From: Pedobacter sp. B4-66
GTDB taxonomy: Bacteria; Bacteroidota; Bacteroidia; Sphingobacteriales; Sphingobacteriaceae
Reading direction: 5' to 3'
Assembly (NCBI RefSeq): GCF_018492665.1
Contig: NZ_JAFVME010000001.1
Span: forward strand, 682,001 to 746,000
Length of the DNA stretch: 64,000 bases
Shown: positions 25,497 through 34,806 of the stretch, piece after piece
How the letters are laid out: each line of letters starts with the position of its first letter
How positions within the stretch are numbered: position 1 is the stretch's first letter
The notes under the pieces: generated by a model
What the model saw: only the letters and a program-made list of their open reading frames with translations
The model's database searches: none
What the model was told of the DNA's origin: nothing
Position numbers and translations under genes: made by a program

Positions 25497-27536
25497 ATGA
25501 AGAAATTAATTTACCTGCTCTTTTTGATCTCTGTTGGAACTGTGATGGCACAAACACAACCTTTACCATTAAAAGTTGTTCCGGCAGATACTGTACCGGC
25601 GGTGATTAATTATAAGGAGGAAAATGGTGTTGTTAAATTTAACTCAGTACTGCGCCCGTTAAGACAAATAGCTGGTGCTCCGGAGCCTTTCTACACCTAC
25701 TTCTGGGAATTTGGTGATGGAAAGTTTTCATTTGAGAAAGAACCGGCACATATATTTACTGATACTCTTCTTCATAATGTGCGGTTATTTGCGACCAATA
25801 GTTATGATGATGGCAAACCACCTCCAACAAGACCTAAGCCATTAAAACCAGGTAGTTCCAAACCAACTCTTGCAGCGAACCAACCTAGTACTGAACCAAT
25901 ATTCTTTAAATCGGGGGGCTCGATTGAACTAAAAACTAACAACATGCCTAAACCTGGTGACGATATGATGTTGATTGTTGGTTATAAAAACAAACGGGAA
26001 AATGGAATCGCAAATTTGAGCGGTACGCTTTCTGTACTGTACAACGACAAAGAGTTCGAGAAAAACAATTTTGATCTGGTAGAAACCAGGGCTTATAATA
26101 AAGAGCAAAAAATTTCAATTGATAAACATGGTAGTTTTGCACTGCTAAAAGCTAATGCCACTAATGATGCTTATTATGCCTCTGTATCCGGTCCAAATGT
26201 TCAGGAAATTAACAATCTGGTTTTAGATGCCGAAGGCTCAGCACTCATCAAAGAAAAAATGGCTGCCTTTAGAAAAAGTGAAAGCTGGAAGTTTGAAAAT
26301 TTAAAATCAGGTGAGGAAAAGTTTCTGTTCATGCAATTCAAAACTACACCTGAAATGATCAAAGACACCAACGCCACAATAAACCTTACCGGGATGTTTA
26401 TACCTGACAATCCACTTGTATCAACTGAATTTTTCACACTGGAACTTCAAATTGTAGCCTCTCATGATCCCAATAAGATGTCGCTAAAAAACAGTCGAAT
26501 GAATTATCGTTTTAGTGGTAAAAAGAAAAAATTGACCTACAAAGTAAGATTCCAAAATACTGGTAAAGGCCCTGCTAAAAAAGTTGATGTTGGCGTTGCT
26601 ATTGCTGACGTATTGGATATCAACTCAGTTAAAATATTAGATTCCAAACCCAAAGTAATTTCATGCGACTCTGCCTACACCAACCAGAGTTGCATTGACA
26701 CGTTACACACTACGGATAGTGTTCACTTTGTTTTTAAAAATATTTATCTACCTGGATTAAAACAAAAAGGTGTAAATGATGCCGATTCAACAATGGGTTA
26801 TATTGAATATTCAATTGGATTTAAAGACAAGCCTAAAAAACTGCCTTTTAAAAGTGGAGCCGCAATTGTATTTGATAAAAATGAACCTATTTACACCAAT
26901 AAATCAACAGGAAGATATAAAATGGGCTTATCTCCTGGCATTATTGTCGGTTATGGTTTTCCTTTTGAAAGTGGAAAAACACCTTTTGCAGGACAGAAAA
27001 GCATTACTCTTGGAGTAAGTATTGCTCCATACGCACCACACCGCTATTATTTACAAGCCGAGTTGTACATGAACTCTTATGCAGAAAAAGAATATCTGAT
27101 AAAGCATACCCCCGGTGATGGAAGATTCATTGTAGTGCAAAATGCAAACGGTAAACGTGAAGAAGCAAAAGTTGATTATGTAGATAGTACAGCAGTAATT
27201 AAAGTGGTAAACATTAATATTGTTCCACTTCAGTTAAGGTATAACTTTAACAAATACATTGGTGCAGGCGCTGGTACACTGGTTTCTTTTAATCTGGATA
27301 AACAATACAAACCCTCTACAACTATTGCCGCTCAACTGCTTCAGTCGGGTGGGATTCATAAAGCAACGGAAACGTTTAAAAAGATTTCCAGTAGTTTAAA
27401 TGATTTCCAAAATACACTATTTGCAGATCTGCAAGTAGGAAAAGTACATGTGGGTCCCTCTATTGGATTTCGTTACCTGTTCACTTTACAAAACAGCAAT
27501 AACAGGTTAATTACTTATTTAACATGGAAGTTTTAG
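25497..27536 (+). CDS. PKD-domain surface protein with C-terminal beta-barrel-like region
   Basis: This 679-residue protein uses ATG 25497, which gives a clean Sec signal (MKKLIYLLFLISVGTVMAQ); an upstream TTG at 25479 is less likely. A PKD domain is at about 45-95 (FYTYFWEFGDGKFSFEKEPAHIF). After a Pro-rich linker come beta domains. One resembles the DUF11-like conserved repeat (ASHDPNKMSL, TYKVRFQNTGKGPAKKVDVGV). The last 200 residues alternate hydrophobic and polar residues (GLSPGIIVGYGFPFESG, VGPSIGFRYLF) and end YLTWKF, typical of an outer-membrane barrel ending in Phe. Probably a surface-exposed outer-membrane protein. It is 33 bp upstream of the CHAT gene and probably cotranscribed. 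Confidence 0.75.
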   Translation: MKKLIYLLFLISVGTVMAQTQPLPLKVVPADTVPAVINYKEENGVVKFNSVLRPLRQIAGAPEPFYTYFWEFGDGKFSFEKEPAHIFTDTLLHNVRLFATNSYDDGKPPPTRPKPLKPGSSKPTLAANQPSTEPIFFKSGGSIELKTNNMPKPGDDMMLIVGYKNKRENGIANLSGTLSVLYNDKEFEKNNFDLVETRAYNKEQKISIDKHGSFALLKANATNDAYYASVSGPNVQEINNLVLDAEGSALIKEKMAAFRKSESWKFENLKSGEEKFLFMQFKTTPEMIKDTNATINLTGMFIPDNPLVSTEFFTLELQIVASHDPNKMSLKNSRMNYRFSGKKKKLTYKVRFQNTGKGPAKKVDVGVAIADVLDINSVKILDSKPKVISCDSAYTNQSCIDTLHTTDSVHFVFKNIYLPGLKQKGVNDADSTMGYIEYSIGFKDKPKKLPFKSGAAIVFDKNEPIYTNKSTGRYKMGLSPGIIVGYGFPFESGKTPFAGQKSITLGVSIAPYAPHRYYLQAELYMNSYAEKEYLIKHTPGDGRFIVVQNANGKREEAKVDYVDSTAVIKVVNINIVPLQLRYNFNKYIGAGAGTLVSFNLDKQYKPSTTIAAQLLQSGGIHKATETFKKISSSLNDFQNTLFADLQVGKVHVGPSIGFRYLFTLQNSNNRLITYLTWKF

Positions 27537-27560
27537 CTAAAAAAAGTATTTTAGCTAAAA
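27531..27560. repeat. Duplicated 12-bp palindrome between the PKD and CHAT genes
   Basis: TTTTAGCTAAAA, itself self-complementary, occurs at 27531-27542 (overlapping the stop of the PKD gene) and at 27549-27560. The two copies can pair into a 12-bp stem with a 6-nt loop just before the CHAT start codon. No T run follows, so it may tune expression or mRNA stability. Confidence 0.6.
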
Positions 27561-27569
27561 CGACCATTA

Positions 27570-30296
27570 ATGAGAACCATTAAATTCTGGTACAGCATTT
27601 TTCTGATTCTTCTCGCATTTACAACATCGGCTGTCGCACAGATTCAGTCAACCATTCCTCAGTACATTGTTAAAACCTTAGATTCTCTAAAAAAAGCAGA
27701 TAACCTTACAGATTGGCTATATACAAGAATAGATTATAGCATAATTAACCGCAGGCAAAGTTTGCCTTTTCTAATGAGCACACAAAAGGCTTCATGGCGC
27801 AAGGCTCTCTCAGTTTCTGAGCGCGAAGCATGGCTAATACTTTTGAGCAACCAAGGCTACAACCAATTGTTTTCAGGCTATATCCTCGAATCTATTAACT
27901 GTTATGAACAGGCGTATAATTACTGCATAGACAACAAACTAAATATTGAAAGTATTACAGACTATGTACTAAAACCCTGGGCAAATAACTATACCCGTTT
28001 AGGTGATTACGAGAAAGCCATATTTCTTCAACAAAAGCTACTTGACATCGCGTTAAAGCAAAATGACAATGAACTAATCGCTTCAGTTTACAACAATATG
28101 GCTATTTCTTATCGCTCATTAGGAGATTTCAAAAAGGCCAAGGAATGTATTGAATCTGGCATTAAAAAAATCGCTCCAACATCAACCTTAAATATCCTGC
28201 TAGACAATACTCTGGCCGATATCTACAAGGATAAAAATGATATCGTAAATGCCGAAAAAGCGATAAACAGGAACATCATCAGGCAAAAAAAACTTAAACA
28301 GGATACTCAAACAGCATACTGGCTACTAAGCAGTTATAGCTCTGCCGGAGATATTCAACTAGCTAAGCAGAACTTTAATTTAGCTCAAAATTATTATCAG
28401 CAAGCTTTAAAGCTGAACGAGAGTTACTACAAAGGAAACAGACTTAGGGAGAAAGCATATATCATCACCCAGTTGGGGACAATTAAACTAAACCAAAAAA
28501 ATGGGAATGAAGCCTTAAACTATTTTAATCAAACCTTAAATACCCTTGGATTAATAGGTAGAGACAAAAAAATCAGGAAAGAAAGGATTTATGGAGATAA
28601 TCGTCTGGTAGATGTTTTTTATCAAAAGGCGATGGCTTATTTGCTCTTAGGAAATGAAACTGAATCATTAGATAACATCAGGTTATCCTTAGTTGCTGCC
28701 GACAAAATTCGATTTGAACTGGCTGATGTAAAAACAAAACAACGTTTTCAGGGGGAAATGAAACAAAAAGCAGAGAAAGCCGTGGCCATAGCCTTCAAGT
28801 TGTTGGGGAAAACGCAGGAACATCGCTATGCAGAAGTGATTGCTGATATTTTTGAGCAGACCAAAGCCCGCACATTACTGGATGACATCAGAAGAAATCA
28901 ACAACAACTAACGATTCAAAATAAGGATACGCTATTTGCTTACAAACAAACACTGGAACGCGCAATTGCATTTAATGATAAGGAACTGCTGCAGGATCCG
29001 AAAGACATTAAATCAATCGGTAAGAATAATGCAGAGCTTAAGTTTAAACTAGAATATGTAGAGAAGCAATTGAGAGAACGTTATCCTGCATTAAATATAG
29101 CTACTGATACTAAAGACTACACTTCGTTGAAACTTTTGAAGCAGCTGCCTTTGAATACACATTTCATTGAGTACTTCTGTGGTATGGATCATATTTATGC
29201 ATTGGAAATAAAACATGGCCGGGTTAAGCATGTAAAAAGAATACCCAATGCAGATGGCATTAAGAAATTGATAACTGACTTTGCTGATACCTATTATCAC
29301 AATGGCCCCACAGCAATGATGAATCACCCTAAAGATTTTTTTACTACCTCTAATTCAATTTATACTACCCTATTGGGAGGATTTGATTTAAAGAAGAATG
29401 AAAAGATTATTCTGATCCCCGACGACTTTTTGGGTTATCTATCTTTTGATGGCCTGATTACTGATGATAAATATAGCCCTTCGATCTCTGTCTGGCCTTA
29501 TCTTATTAAGAAAATTACCATCTCTTACGCCTTTTCCATTCAGACCTGGTTAAACCAATCGCAGAAGAAAACTCAGGAAAACAAAACCTTTTCAGGTTTA
29601 TTTATTACCCATCAAAACAACGACCAACAAAGCATACCTGCAGTTGCCAAAGAGGCCAAAGCTATAGAAAAGATTGTCGCAGGCAGTTTTTTGACAGATG
29701 AGGATGCCAGTGTAAAAAACTTCTTTAAAGCATTTGATGAATCAGCTGTACTCCATATCAGTACCCACTCTTACCTCTCAGGAGCTCAACAAGAACCTAC
29801 ACTTGCTTTAAACGATGACCAGATATTTCTATTTGAGTTATCTGCAAGAAAATATGCCCCAGCCCTTGTGGTGCTTAGTGCCTGCCGAACCGCCGATGGC
29901 ATGATGGCCGCCGGAGAAGGAATTATTAGCTTAAACAGAGGCTTTACAGCCATAGGCACACAAGGTACCATTGCCGGCCTGTGGAATGTAAATGATGATG
30001 CTGCCGCTCAAATTACAGCAAACAGCTATCACAGTATCATTAAAGGAGAAGAGGTAGGCACAGCATTACATCTTTCCAAATTAAACTGGTTATCAGGCAA
30101 ACGAAATACAGAACAGGAATACCTACCCTATTATTGGGATGCCTTGATTTACATGGGGTACGACCAAAAGATAGCACTACAGCCTGCAGGCTTCTCCTGG
30201 ACTCACTACACAATAATCGGTGCAATTATAATAGCACTCCTTACTTTGCTTGTTTTAAAACCAAGGCTCCTAAAGGCGGGATATTTAAAGAAATAG
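27570..30296 (+). CDS. TPR-CHAT caspase-like protein with signal peptide and C-terminal membrane anchor
   Basis: This 908-residue protein begins with a Sec signal peptide (LILLAFTTSAVAQ). Tetratricopeptide repeats span about 90-390 (GYILESINCYEQAYNY, YEKAIFLQQKLLDIA, SVYNNMAISYRSLGDFKKAKE). A helical linker is at 420-520. The CHAT domain lies at about 600-870, with the His of the catalytic dyad in LHISTHSYL (His733) and the Cys in VVLSACRTADG (Cys772); both are present, so it should be an active caspase-like protease. One hydrophobic helix (about 880-897) and a basic tail (KPRLLKAGYLKK) close it. The signal plus anchor suggest that the TPR and CHAT parts face the periplasm, unlike cytoplasmic CHAT effectors. 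The gene overlaps glgB by 56 bp. Confidence 0.88.
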   Translation: MRTIKFWYSIFLILLAFTTSAVAQIQSTIPQYIVKTLDSLKKADNLTDWLYTRIDYSIINRRQSLPFLMSTQKASWRKALSVSEREAWLILLSNQGYNQLFSGYILESINCYEQAYNYCIDNKLNIESITDYVLKPWANNYTRLGDYEKAIFLQQKLLDIALKQNDNELIASVYNNMAISYRSLGDFKKAKECIESGIKKIAPTSTLNILLDNTLADIYKDKNDIVNAEKAINRNIIRQKKLKQDTQTAYWLLSSYSSAGDIQLAKQNFNLAQNYYQQALKLNESYYKGNRLREKAYIITQLGTIKLNQKNGNEALNYFNQTLNTLGLIGRDKKIRKERIYGDNRLVDVFYQKAMAYLLLGNETESLDNIRLSLVAADKIRFELADVKTKQRFQGEMKQKAEKAVAIAFKLLGKTQEHRYAEVIADIFEQTKARTLLDDIRRNQQQLTIQNKDTLFAYKQTLERAIAFNDKELLQDPKDIKSIGKNNAELKFKLEYVEKQLRERYPALNIATDTKDYTSLKLLKQLPLNTHFIEYFCGMDHIYALEIKHGRVKHVKRIPNADGIKKLITDFADTYYHNGPTAMMNHPKDFFTTSNSIYTTLLGGFDLKKNEKIILIPDDFLGYLSFDGLITDDKYSPSISVWPYLIKKITISYAFSIQTWLNQSQKKTQENKTFSGLFITHQNNDQQSIPAVAKEAKAIEKIVAGSFLTDEDASVKNFFKAFDESAVLHISTHSYLSGAQQEPTLALNDDQIFLFELSARKYAPALVVLSACRTADGMMAAGEGIISLNRGFTAIGTQGTIAGLWNVNDDAAAQITANSYHSIIKGEEVGTALHLSKLNWLSGKRNTEQEYLPYYWDALIYMGYDQKIALQPAGFSWTHYTIIGAIIIALLTLLVLKPRLLKAGYLKK

Positions 30297-32148
30297 AATA
30301 TTCGCGGCCATGGCAGGTCTCATTTAGTGGCAATAATACTTCAATATTTAACTTCCCACTTCCAAAAAACTCTTTGGCATCCGTACTAAATATTTCCTTC
30401 CATTTTGCTTTAAATGGCAAACCAACGAGATAGTTTTCGCGATAAACCGGGGTAAGATTAAGGATTACAATAAGTGTATCTTTAGCCTTAGTTCCTTTTC
30501 TAATGTAAATGTAAACAGAGTGTTGTGCATCATCGGCATTGATCCATTCAAATCCTTCATGCGAAAAACTGTGTTCATACAACGCAGGTTCAGATTTATA
30601 CAGGTTATTAATGGCCCTTACCGTTTTCTGCATCCCTAAATGAGGAGGATGTTGTAATAAATGCCAGTCTAATGAGTTTTTGAAATCCCATTCGTGGGTT
30701 TGAGCAAACTCATTTCCCATAAAAAGCAACTTAGTGCCAGGCTGAGTAAACATGTAAGCATAAAGCACACGCAGGTTGGCAAATTTTTGCCACTCATCGC
30801 CGGGCATTTTATAAATCATCGAAGACTTTCCATGCACCACCTCATCATGAGAAAAAGGCAGCATAAAGTTCTCGCTAAAGGCATAAGTTATGCTAAAAGT
30901 TAGTTGATGGTGGTGAAATTGTCTGTTGATCGGATCGTTTTTAAAGTACTTTAAAGTATCATTCATCCAGCCCATCATCCACTTCATTCCAAAACCAAGT
31001 CCACCGGCAAATACAGGATGTGTTACACCCGGATAGGTACTGCTTTCTTCGGCGATAGTATGTACTCCTTCAAAAGCGCCATAAACGGCTTCATTAAGGT
31101 CTTTTAAAAACAAGGTTGCACCGAGGTTCTCACTACCACCAAATTCATTGGTAGCTGCTTCTTCGGCTTTTCTTGAGAAATCAAAATAAAGCATAGAAGC
31201 CACGGCATCTACACGCAAACCGTCTGCATGGAATTTATCCAGCCAGTACATCGCATTACTGATCAGGAATGATCTAACTTCATTTCGATCATAATTGAAG
31301 ATATAGGATTTCCAATCTGGATGAAAGCCTTTGCGCATATCTGCATGCTCATACAAATGAGTACCATCAAATTTGTAAAGCCCATGTGCATCTCCTGGAA
31401 AATGCGAAGGAACCCAATCCAAAATAACCCCAATATTGTTTTTATGCAGTTCCTCTATCAGAAACATTAACTCCTGTGGAGTGCCATGTCGGGAGCTTGC
31501 TGCAAAGTAGCCCGTAATCTGATACCCCCATGATGGGTAATATGGGTATTCCATAATTGGCATCAGCTCAACATGAGTAAAGCCCATATCCAATACATAA
31601 GGCACCAAGCTTGCTGCTATTTCTTTATAGGTTAACACCCTTTTTGGTTCTGATGGATCACGCTGCCAAGAGCCTAAATGCACTTCATAAACCGACATGG
31701 GTTTGTTTAATGCATTTGCTTTTGGGCGTTTATTGAGCCATGTTTTATCCTTCCAACTGTAATCTGTATCCCAAACAATTGAGGCCGTTCTTGGCGGATG
31801 CTCCCACTTTGTAGCAAAAGGATCACCCTTTTCTATGTTGCTGCCATCAAAGCCTATAATGGCATATTTGTAGACTTCGCCTTTACCGATGTTAGGAATA
31901 AATCCTTCCCAGATACCTGAAGAATCCAGCCGTCTGTTAAGCGGATGCGATGTTTTATTCCATTTATTAAAATTACCGGTAACATTTACTGCCTGGGCAT
32001 TAGGTGCCCAGACAGCAAAGTAAGTTCCATCTGTTTTGTTGTGTTGTATGAGGTGTGCACCAAATTTCTCATACAACCGAAAATGCTTGCCTGAAATAAA
32101 TAATGAGATATCAAAATCGCTAAATAAACTGTAGGCAAGTACTTCCAT
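30241..32148 (-). CDS. glgB: 1,4-alpha-glucan branching enzyme (GH13)
   Basis: This 635-residue enzyme introduces alpha-1,6 branches into glycogen. It has an N-terminal CBM48-type domain (YFAVWAPNAQAVNVTGNFNKW) and a GH13 barrel with VYEVHLGSW, the nucleophile Asp314 in GLRVDAVASML, the acid Glu367 in HTIAEESS and LPFSHDEVVHG. A C-terminal beta domain follows. It is shorter than E. coli GlgB, lacking the extra N-terminal domain, as in many Bacteroidota. Its start overlaps the stop of the GH31 gene by 1 base, so the two are translationally coupled. Its 3' end overlaps the end of the convergent CHAT gene. Confidence 0.95.
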   Translation of the reverse strand: MEVLAYSLFSDFDISLFISGKHFRLYEKFGAHLIQHNKTDGTYFAVWAPNAQAVNVTGNFNKWNKTSHPLNRRLDSSGIWEGFIPNIGKGEVYKYAIIGFDGSNIEKGDPFATKWEHPPRTASIVWDTDYSWKDKTWLNKRPKANALNKPMSVYEVHLGSWQRDPSEPKRVLTYKEIAASLVPYVLDMGFTHVELMPIMEYPYYPSWGYQITGYFAASSRHGTPQELMFLIEELHKNNIGVILDWVPSHFPGDAHGLYKFDGTHLYEHADMRKGFHPDWKSYIFNYDRNEVRSFLISNAMYWLDKFHADGLRVDAVASMLYFDFSRKAEEAATNEFGGSENLGATLFLKDLNEAVYGAFEGVHTIAEESSTYPGVTHPVFAGGLGFGMKWMMGWMNDTLKYFKNDPINRQFHHHQLTFSITYAFSENFMLPFSHDEVVHGKSSMIYKMPGDEWQKFANLRVLYAYMFTQPGTKLLFMGNEFAQTHEWDFKNSLDWHLLQHPPHLGMQKTVRAINNLYKSEPALYEHSFSHEGFEWINADDAQHSVYIYIRKGTKAKDTLIVILNLTPVYRENYLVGLPFKAKWKEIFSTDAKEFFGSGKLNIEVLLPLNETCHGREYSISLNIPPLGALVLKQAK

Positions 32149-34604
32149 TAATTATAGATTTTTATTGTGGTGAAATTTTTATTTGATTTAAAACGTAAAC
32201 AATTACGTTCATCTAAGGTATAATCTGTGATGTCAATATCATCAACCGTAATTTTATTTACATTGAACGGCAAACCAACAACATTGTAGTTGTACAACTC
32301 GTAATTAGGGGTATATAATCCACTTCTTGTTTGTTGAATAGTTAAAGCATATTGAGTTCCTTTAACGCTGAATTTTTTCTCAGAATAGATGTCTTGCTCG
32401 TAAGCAAAGGTATCTCCATGATCTTCAAAAAGGAATGAATTTACCTCATAATCAGCAAAGTAAACGTTAAGCAACACTTCATCTATGTCTTTTTCGCCAA
32501 CATATTGCATTACAGGATATTCCGGAATTACCGAACCCGCTCTTACGAACAGCGGCATATGATCTAAAGGTGTTGCAATGCTGTGCTCACTCTCTCCAGT
32601 TAACACCTCATGCGTCCAGAAATTGTACCACTTTCCTTTTGGCAGATAAACCATACGAGAGGCTGCACCTTGCTCTAAAACAGGGCAAACCAATATTTTA
32701 TCGCCAAAAGTAAACTCATCCTGACGGTATCCGTTACTAATATTTTCTTGCTCAAGCATCACCAATGGTCTTAAAATTGGGAAGCCATAACGGTGATGTT
32801 CCCAGAATACTGAATACAGATAAGGCAATAACCTGTATCTTAATTCAATATAAGTTCTGTTGATACTGGTATATGGTTCTCCAAAACTCCATGGCTCTCT
32901 TTCGGCAGTGTCACCGGCAGAGTGTGCTCGCATGAATGGCGAGAATGTACCCAATTGGATCCATCTTGTGAACAATTCCGGATCAGGTTCTCCACTGAAG
33001 CCACCTATATCTGTTCCGCAAAAAGGAACACCCGAAACAGACATACGCTGACATTGGATGTTACCGATTTTTAAATGCTCCCAGGTAGCCACGTTATCAC
33101 CAGTCCACACACAACCATAACGCTGCATACCTGAATAACCCGCACGGGTAATGGTAAACGGACGCTTGTTGCGCATTAGTTTTTTCAGACCATCGTAAGT
33201 TGAGCGTACCATTTGCATACCATACACATTATGGGCTTTACGGTGCGAACCTCTATAACCATCATAGTTATGTCTTACGTCGTTAGGAAAAGTACCAGAA
33301 CCAAATACAGCAGGTTCGTTCATATCGTTCCACACTCCGGCAACTCCTATATCTACCAATTCTTTGTATAAATTACCCCACCACTCTCTTACGGTTGGAT
33401 TGGTAAAATCAGGGAACTGGCATCTGCCCGGCCAAACATGACCTTCCATAAAATAGTCATCACTTCGGCGACAGAAATAATTATTTTCTTTACCCTCTTT
33501 AAATACCCAGTAGTTATCGTCTACTTTGATACCAGGATCAATCATTACAACGGTTTTGAAACCATCATTTGCAAGTTCCTTGATCATTCTTTTTGGATCA
33601 GGGAAATGGCTTTTGTTCCATGTAAAGCAACGGTATCCATCCATATAGTCTATATCCAGATATATGGCATCACAAGGGATATTACGCGATCTAAAGCCAT
33701 CAGCAATTTCTTTAACCTTCTTTTCAGGATAATAACTCCACCTACACTGGTGGTAACCTAAGGCCCATTTTGGAGGCATTGGGTGAGTCCCTGTTAATGT
33801 TTGGTATCTTTTTACCACATCCATCATGTGTGGACCGTGGATATAATAATATTGCAATTCACCGCCATCTGCCCAGAAGCTGGTTTTGGAGTTGTCTTCT
33901 CTACCGAAATCGAAATAAGAACGGAAGGTATTGTCGAAGAAAATACCATAGGCTGCCTGCTGATTTACACCAACATAAAACGGGATGGTACGGTACAATG
34001 GATCTTGATCCCATCCAAACGAGTAAGCATCGGTATTCCAGTTTTGGAAATGACGACCTCTCAGGTTCATATTTCCTGACTTATCGCCAAGACCAAAGAA
34101 GTTCTCTTCTGTGCCACATTTTTTAGTAGCATACACATAATAACCACCAAACTCTATGTTTTCTTCCCAATGCATCGGTGTCGCATCTTCACTCATCACC
34201 ATCTGATTCAGATTGTCGGTAAATGAGATGTGGAAATCATCCTTTCTTACTTTACAAGTAACGGTATTTGTTGATATGCTATAGTAGTCTGCGAGCTCTT
34301 CTAATTTAAAAGTAGTAACCTTTTGGTCTACCACCGGAACAGCATATGAGAAATCATCCAGAAAAACACCATGTGGTGCCAATCTCACTCTGATAATCTC
34401 ATCACTTACTACTCTAATCTCAACTTTTGCGTCACCATCGGCAAAGAAAAATTTATTCCCAACAGTAGTAACACTTTGCACTGGACTAAGGTATTTTTTA
34501 ACTATTGGTTTTATATCTGTAACCGGATTGTTTAAATGCTGAACTGGCTCCTCTACAATTTCTTTAGTGATTATATTATTTATTAATTCTTTATTATTTT
34601 CCAT
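32148..34604 (-). CDS. GH31 alpha-glucosidase-family hydrolase
   Basis: This 818-residue enzyme is taken from ATG 34604 (MENNKELINN); the longer frame to 34670 adds a 22-residue tail unlike the family. It has an N-terminal beta domain (FFFADGDAKVEIRVVSDEII) and a GH31 barrel with PPKWALGYHQCRWSYYPEKK, IPCDAIYLDIDYMDGY, the nucleophile Asp427 in GVWNDMNEP, and PFCGTDIGGFSGEP with its acid region. A C-terminal beta domain follows (MPLFVRAGSVIPEYP). No signal peptide, so probably cytoplasmic. Together with glgB it fits glycogen or maltodextrin metabolism. Exact specificity is not clear. Confidence 0.93.
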   Translation of the reverse strand: MENNKELINNIITKEIVEEPVQHLNNPVTDIKPIVKKYLSPVQSVTTVGNKFFFADGDAKVEIRVVSDEIIRVRLAPHGVFLDDFSYAVPVVDQKVTTFKLEELADYYSISTNTVTCKVRKDDFHISFTDNLNQMVMSEDATPMHWEENIEFGGYYVYATKKCGTEENFFGLGDKSGNMNLRGRHFQNWNTDAYSFGWDQDPLYRTIPFYVGVNQQAAYGIFFDNTFRSYFDFGREDNSKTSFWADGGELQYYYIHGPHMMDVVKRYQTLTGTHPMPPKWALGYHQCRWSYYPEKKVKEIADGFRSRNIPCDAIYLDIDYMDGYRCFTWNKSHFPDPKRMIKELANDGFKTVVMIDPGIKVDDNYWVFKEGKENNYFCRRSDDYFMEGHVWPGRCQFPDFTNPTVREWWGNLYKELVDIGVAGVWNDMNEPAVFGSGTFPNDVRHNYDGYRGSHRKAHNVYGMQMVRSTYDGLKKLMRNKRPFTITRAGYSGMQRYGCVWTGDNVATWEHLKIGNIQCQRMSVSGVPFCGTDIGGFSGEPDPELFTRWIQLGTFSPFMRAHSAGDTAEREPWSFGEPYTSINRTYIELRYRLLPYLYSVFWEHHRYGFPILRPLVMLEQENISNGYRQDEFTFGDKILVCPVLEQGAASRMVYLPKGKWYNFWTHEVLTGESEHSIATPLDHMPLFVRAGSVIPEYPVMQYVGEKDIDEVLLNVYFADYEVNSFLFEDHGDTFAYEQDIYSEKKFSVKGTQYALTIQQTRSGLYTPNYELYNYNVVGLPFNVNKITVDDIDITDYTLDERNCLRFKSNKNFTTIKIYN

Positions 34605-34733
34605 GAAAAAACGCTTTAGTAAAAATTTGCCCCCCTTTTGAGCATGTAATAGATCGTGTATTTTGTACAACTAAAGTGTTAAAATTTCTATTAAAACCAA
34701 AGGATTATTATCAGATAAAAATACAGGTATAAA

Positions 34734-34764
34734 AAAGGCCCTGACATTACTATCAGGGCGCTTT
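34734..34764 (-). terminator. Hairpin terminator after the TonB-dependent receptor
   Basis: A 7-bp GC-rich stem (34738-34744 with 34753-34759) is extended by A/T pairs on each side, with A runs and T runs flanking. It lies about 50 bp after the receptor stop codon on the minus strand and ends in U-rich RNA in that direction. Confidence 0.75.
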
Positions 34765-34806
34765 TATAAAACTAATTAATTGATGTAGAGCTTAGTTAAT
34801 TTGATT

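Noticed and set aside
33438..34126. Several overlapping plus-strand frames of 90-120 residues opposite the GH31 gene.
   Set aside because: They are antisense shadows of a strongly conserved enzyme and show no signal, ribosome site or family pattern.
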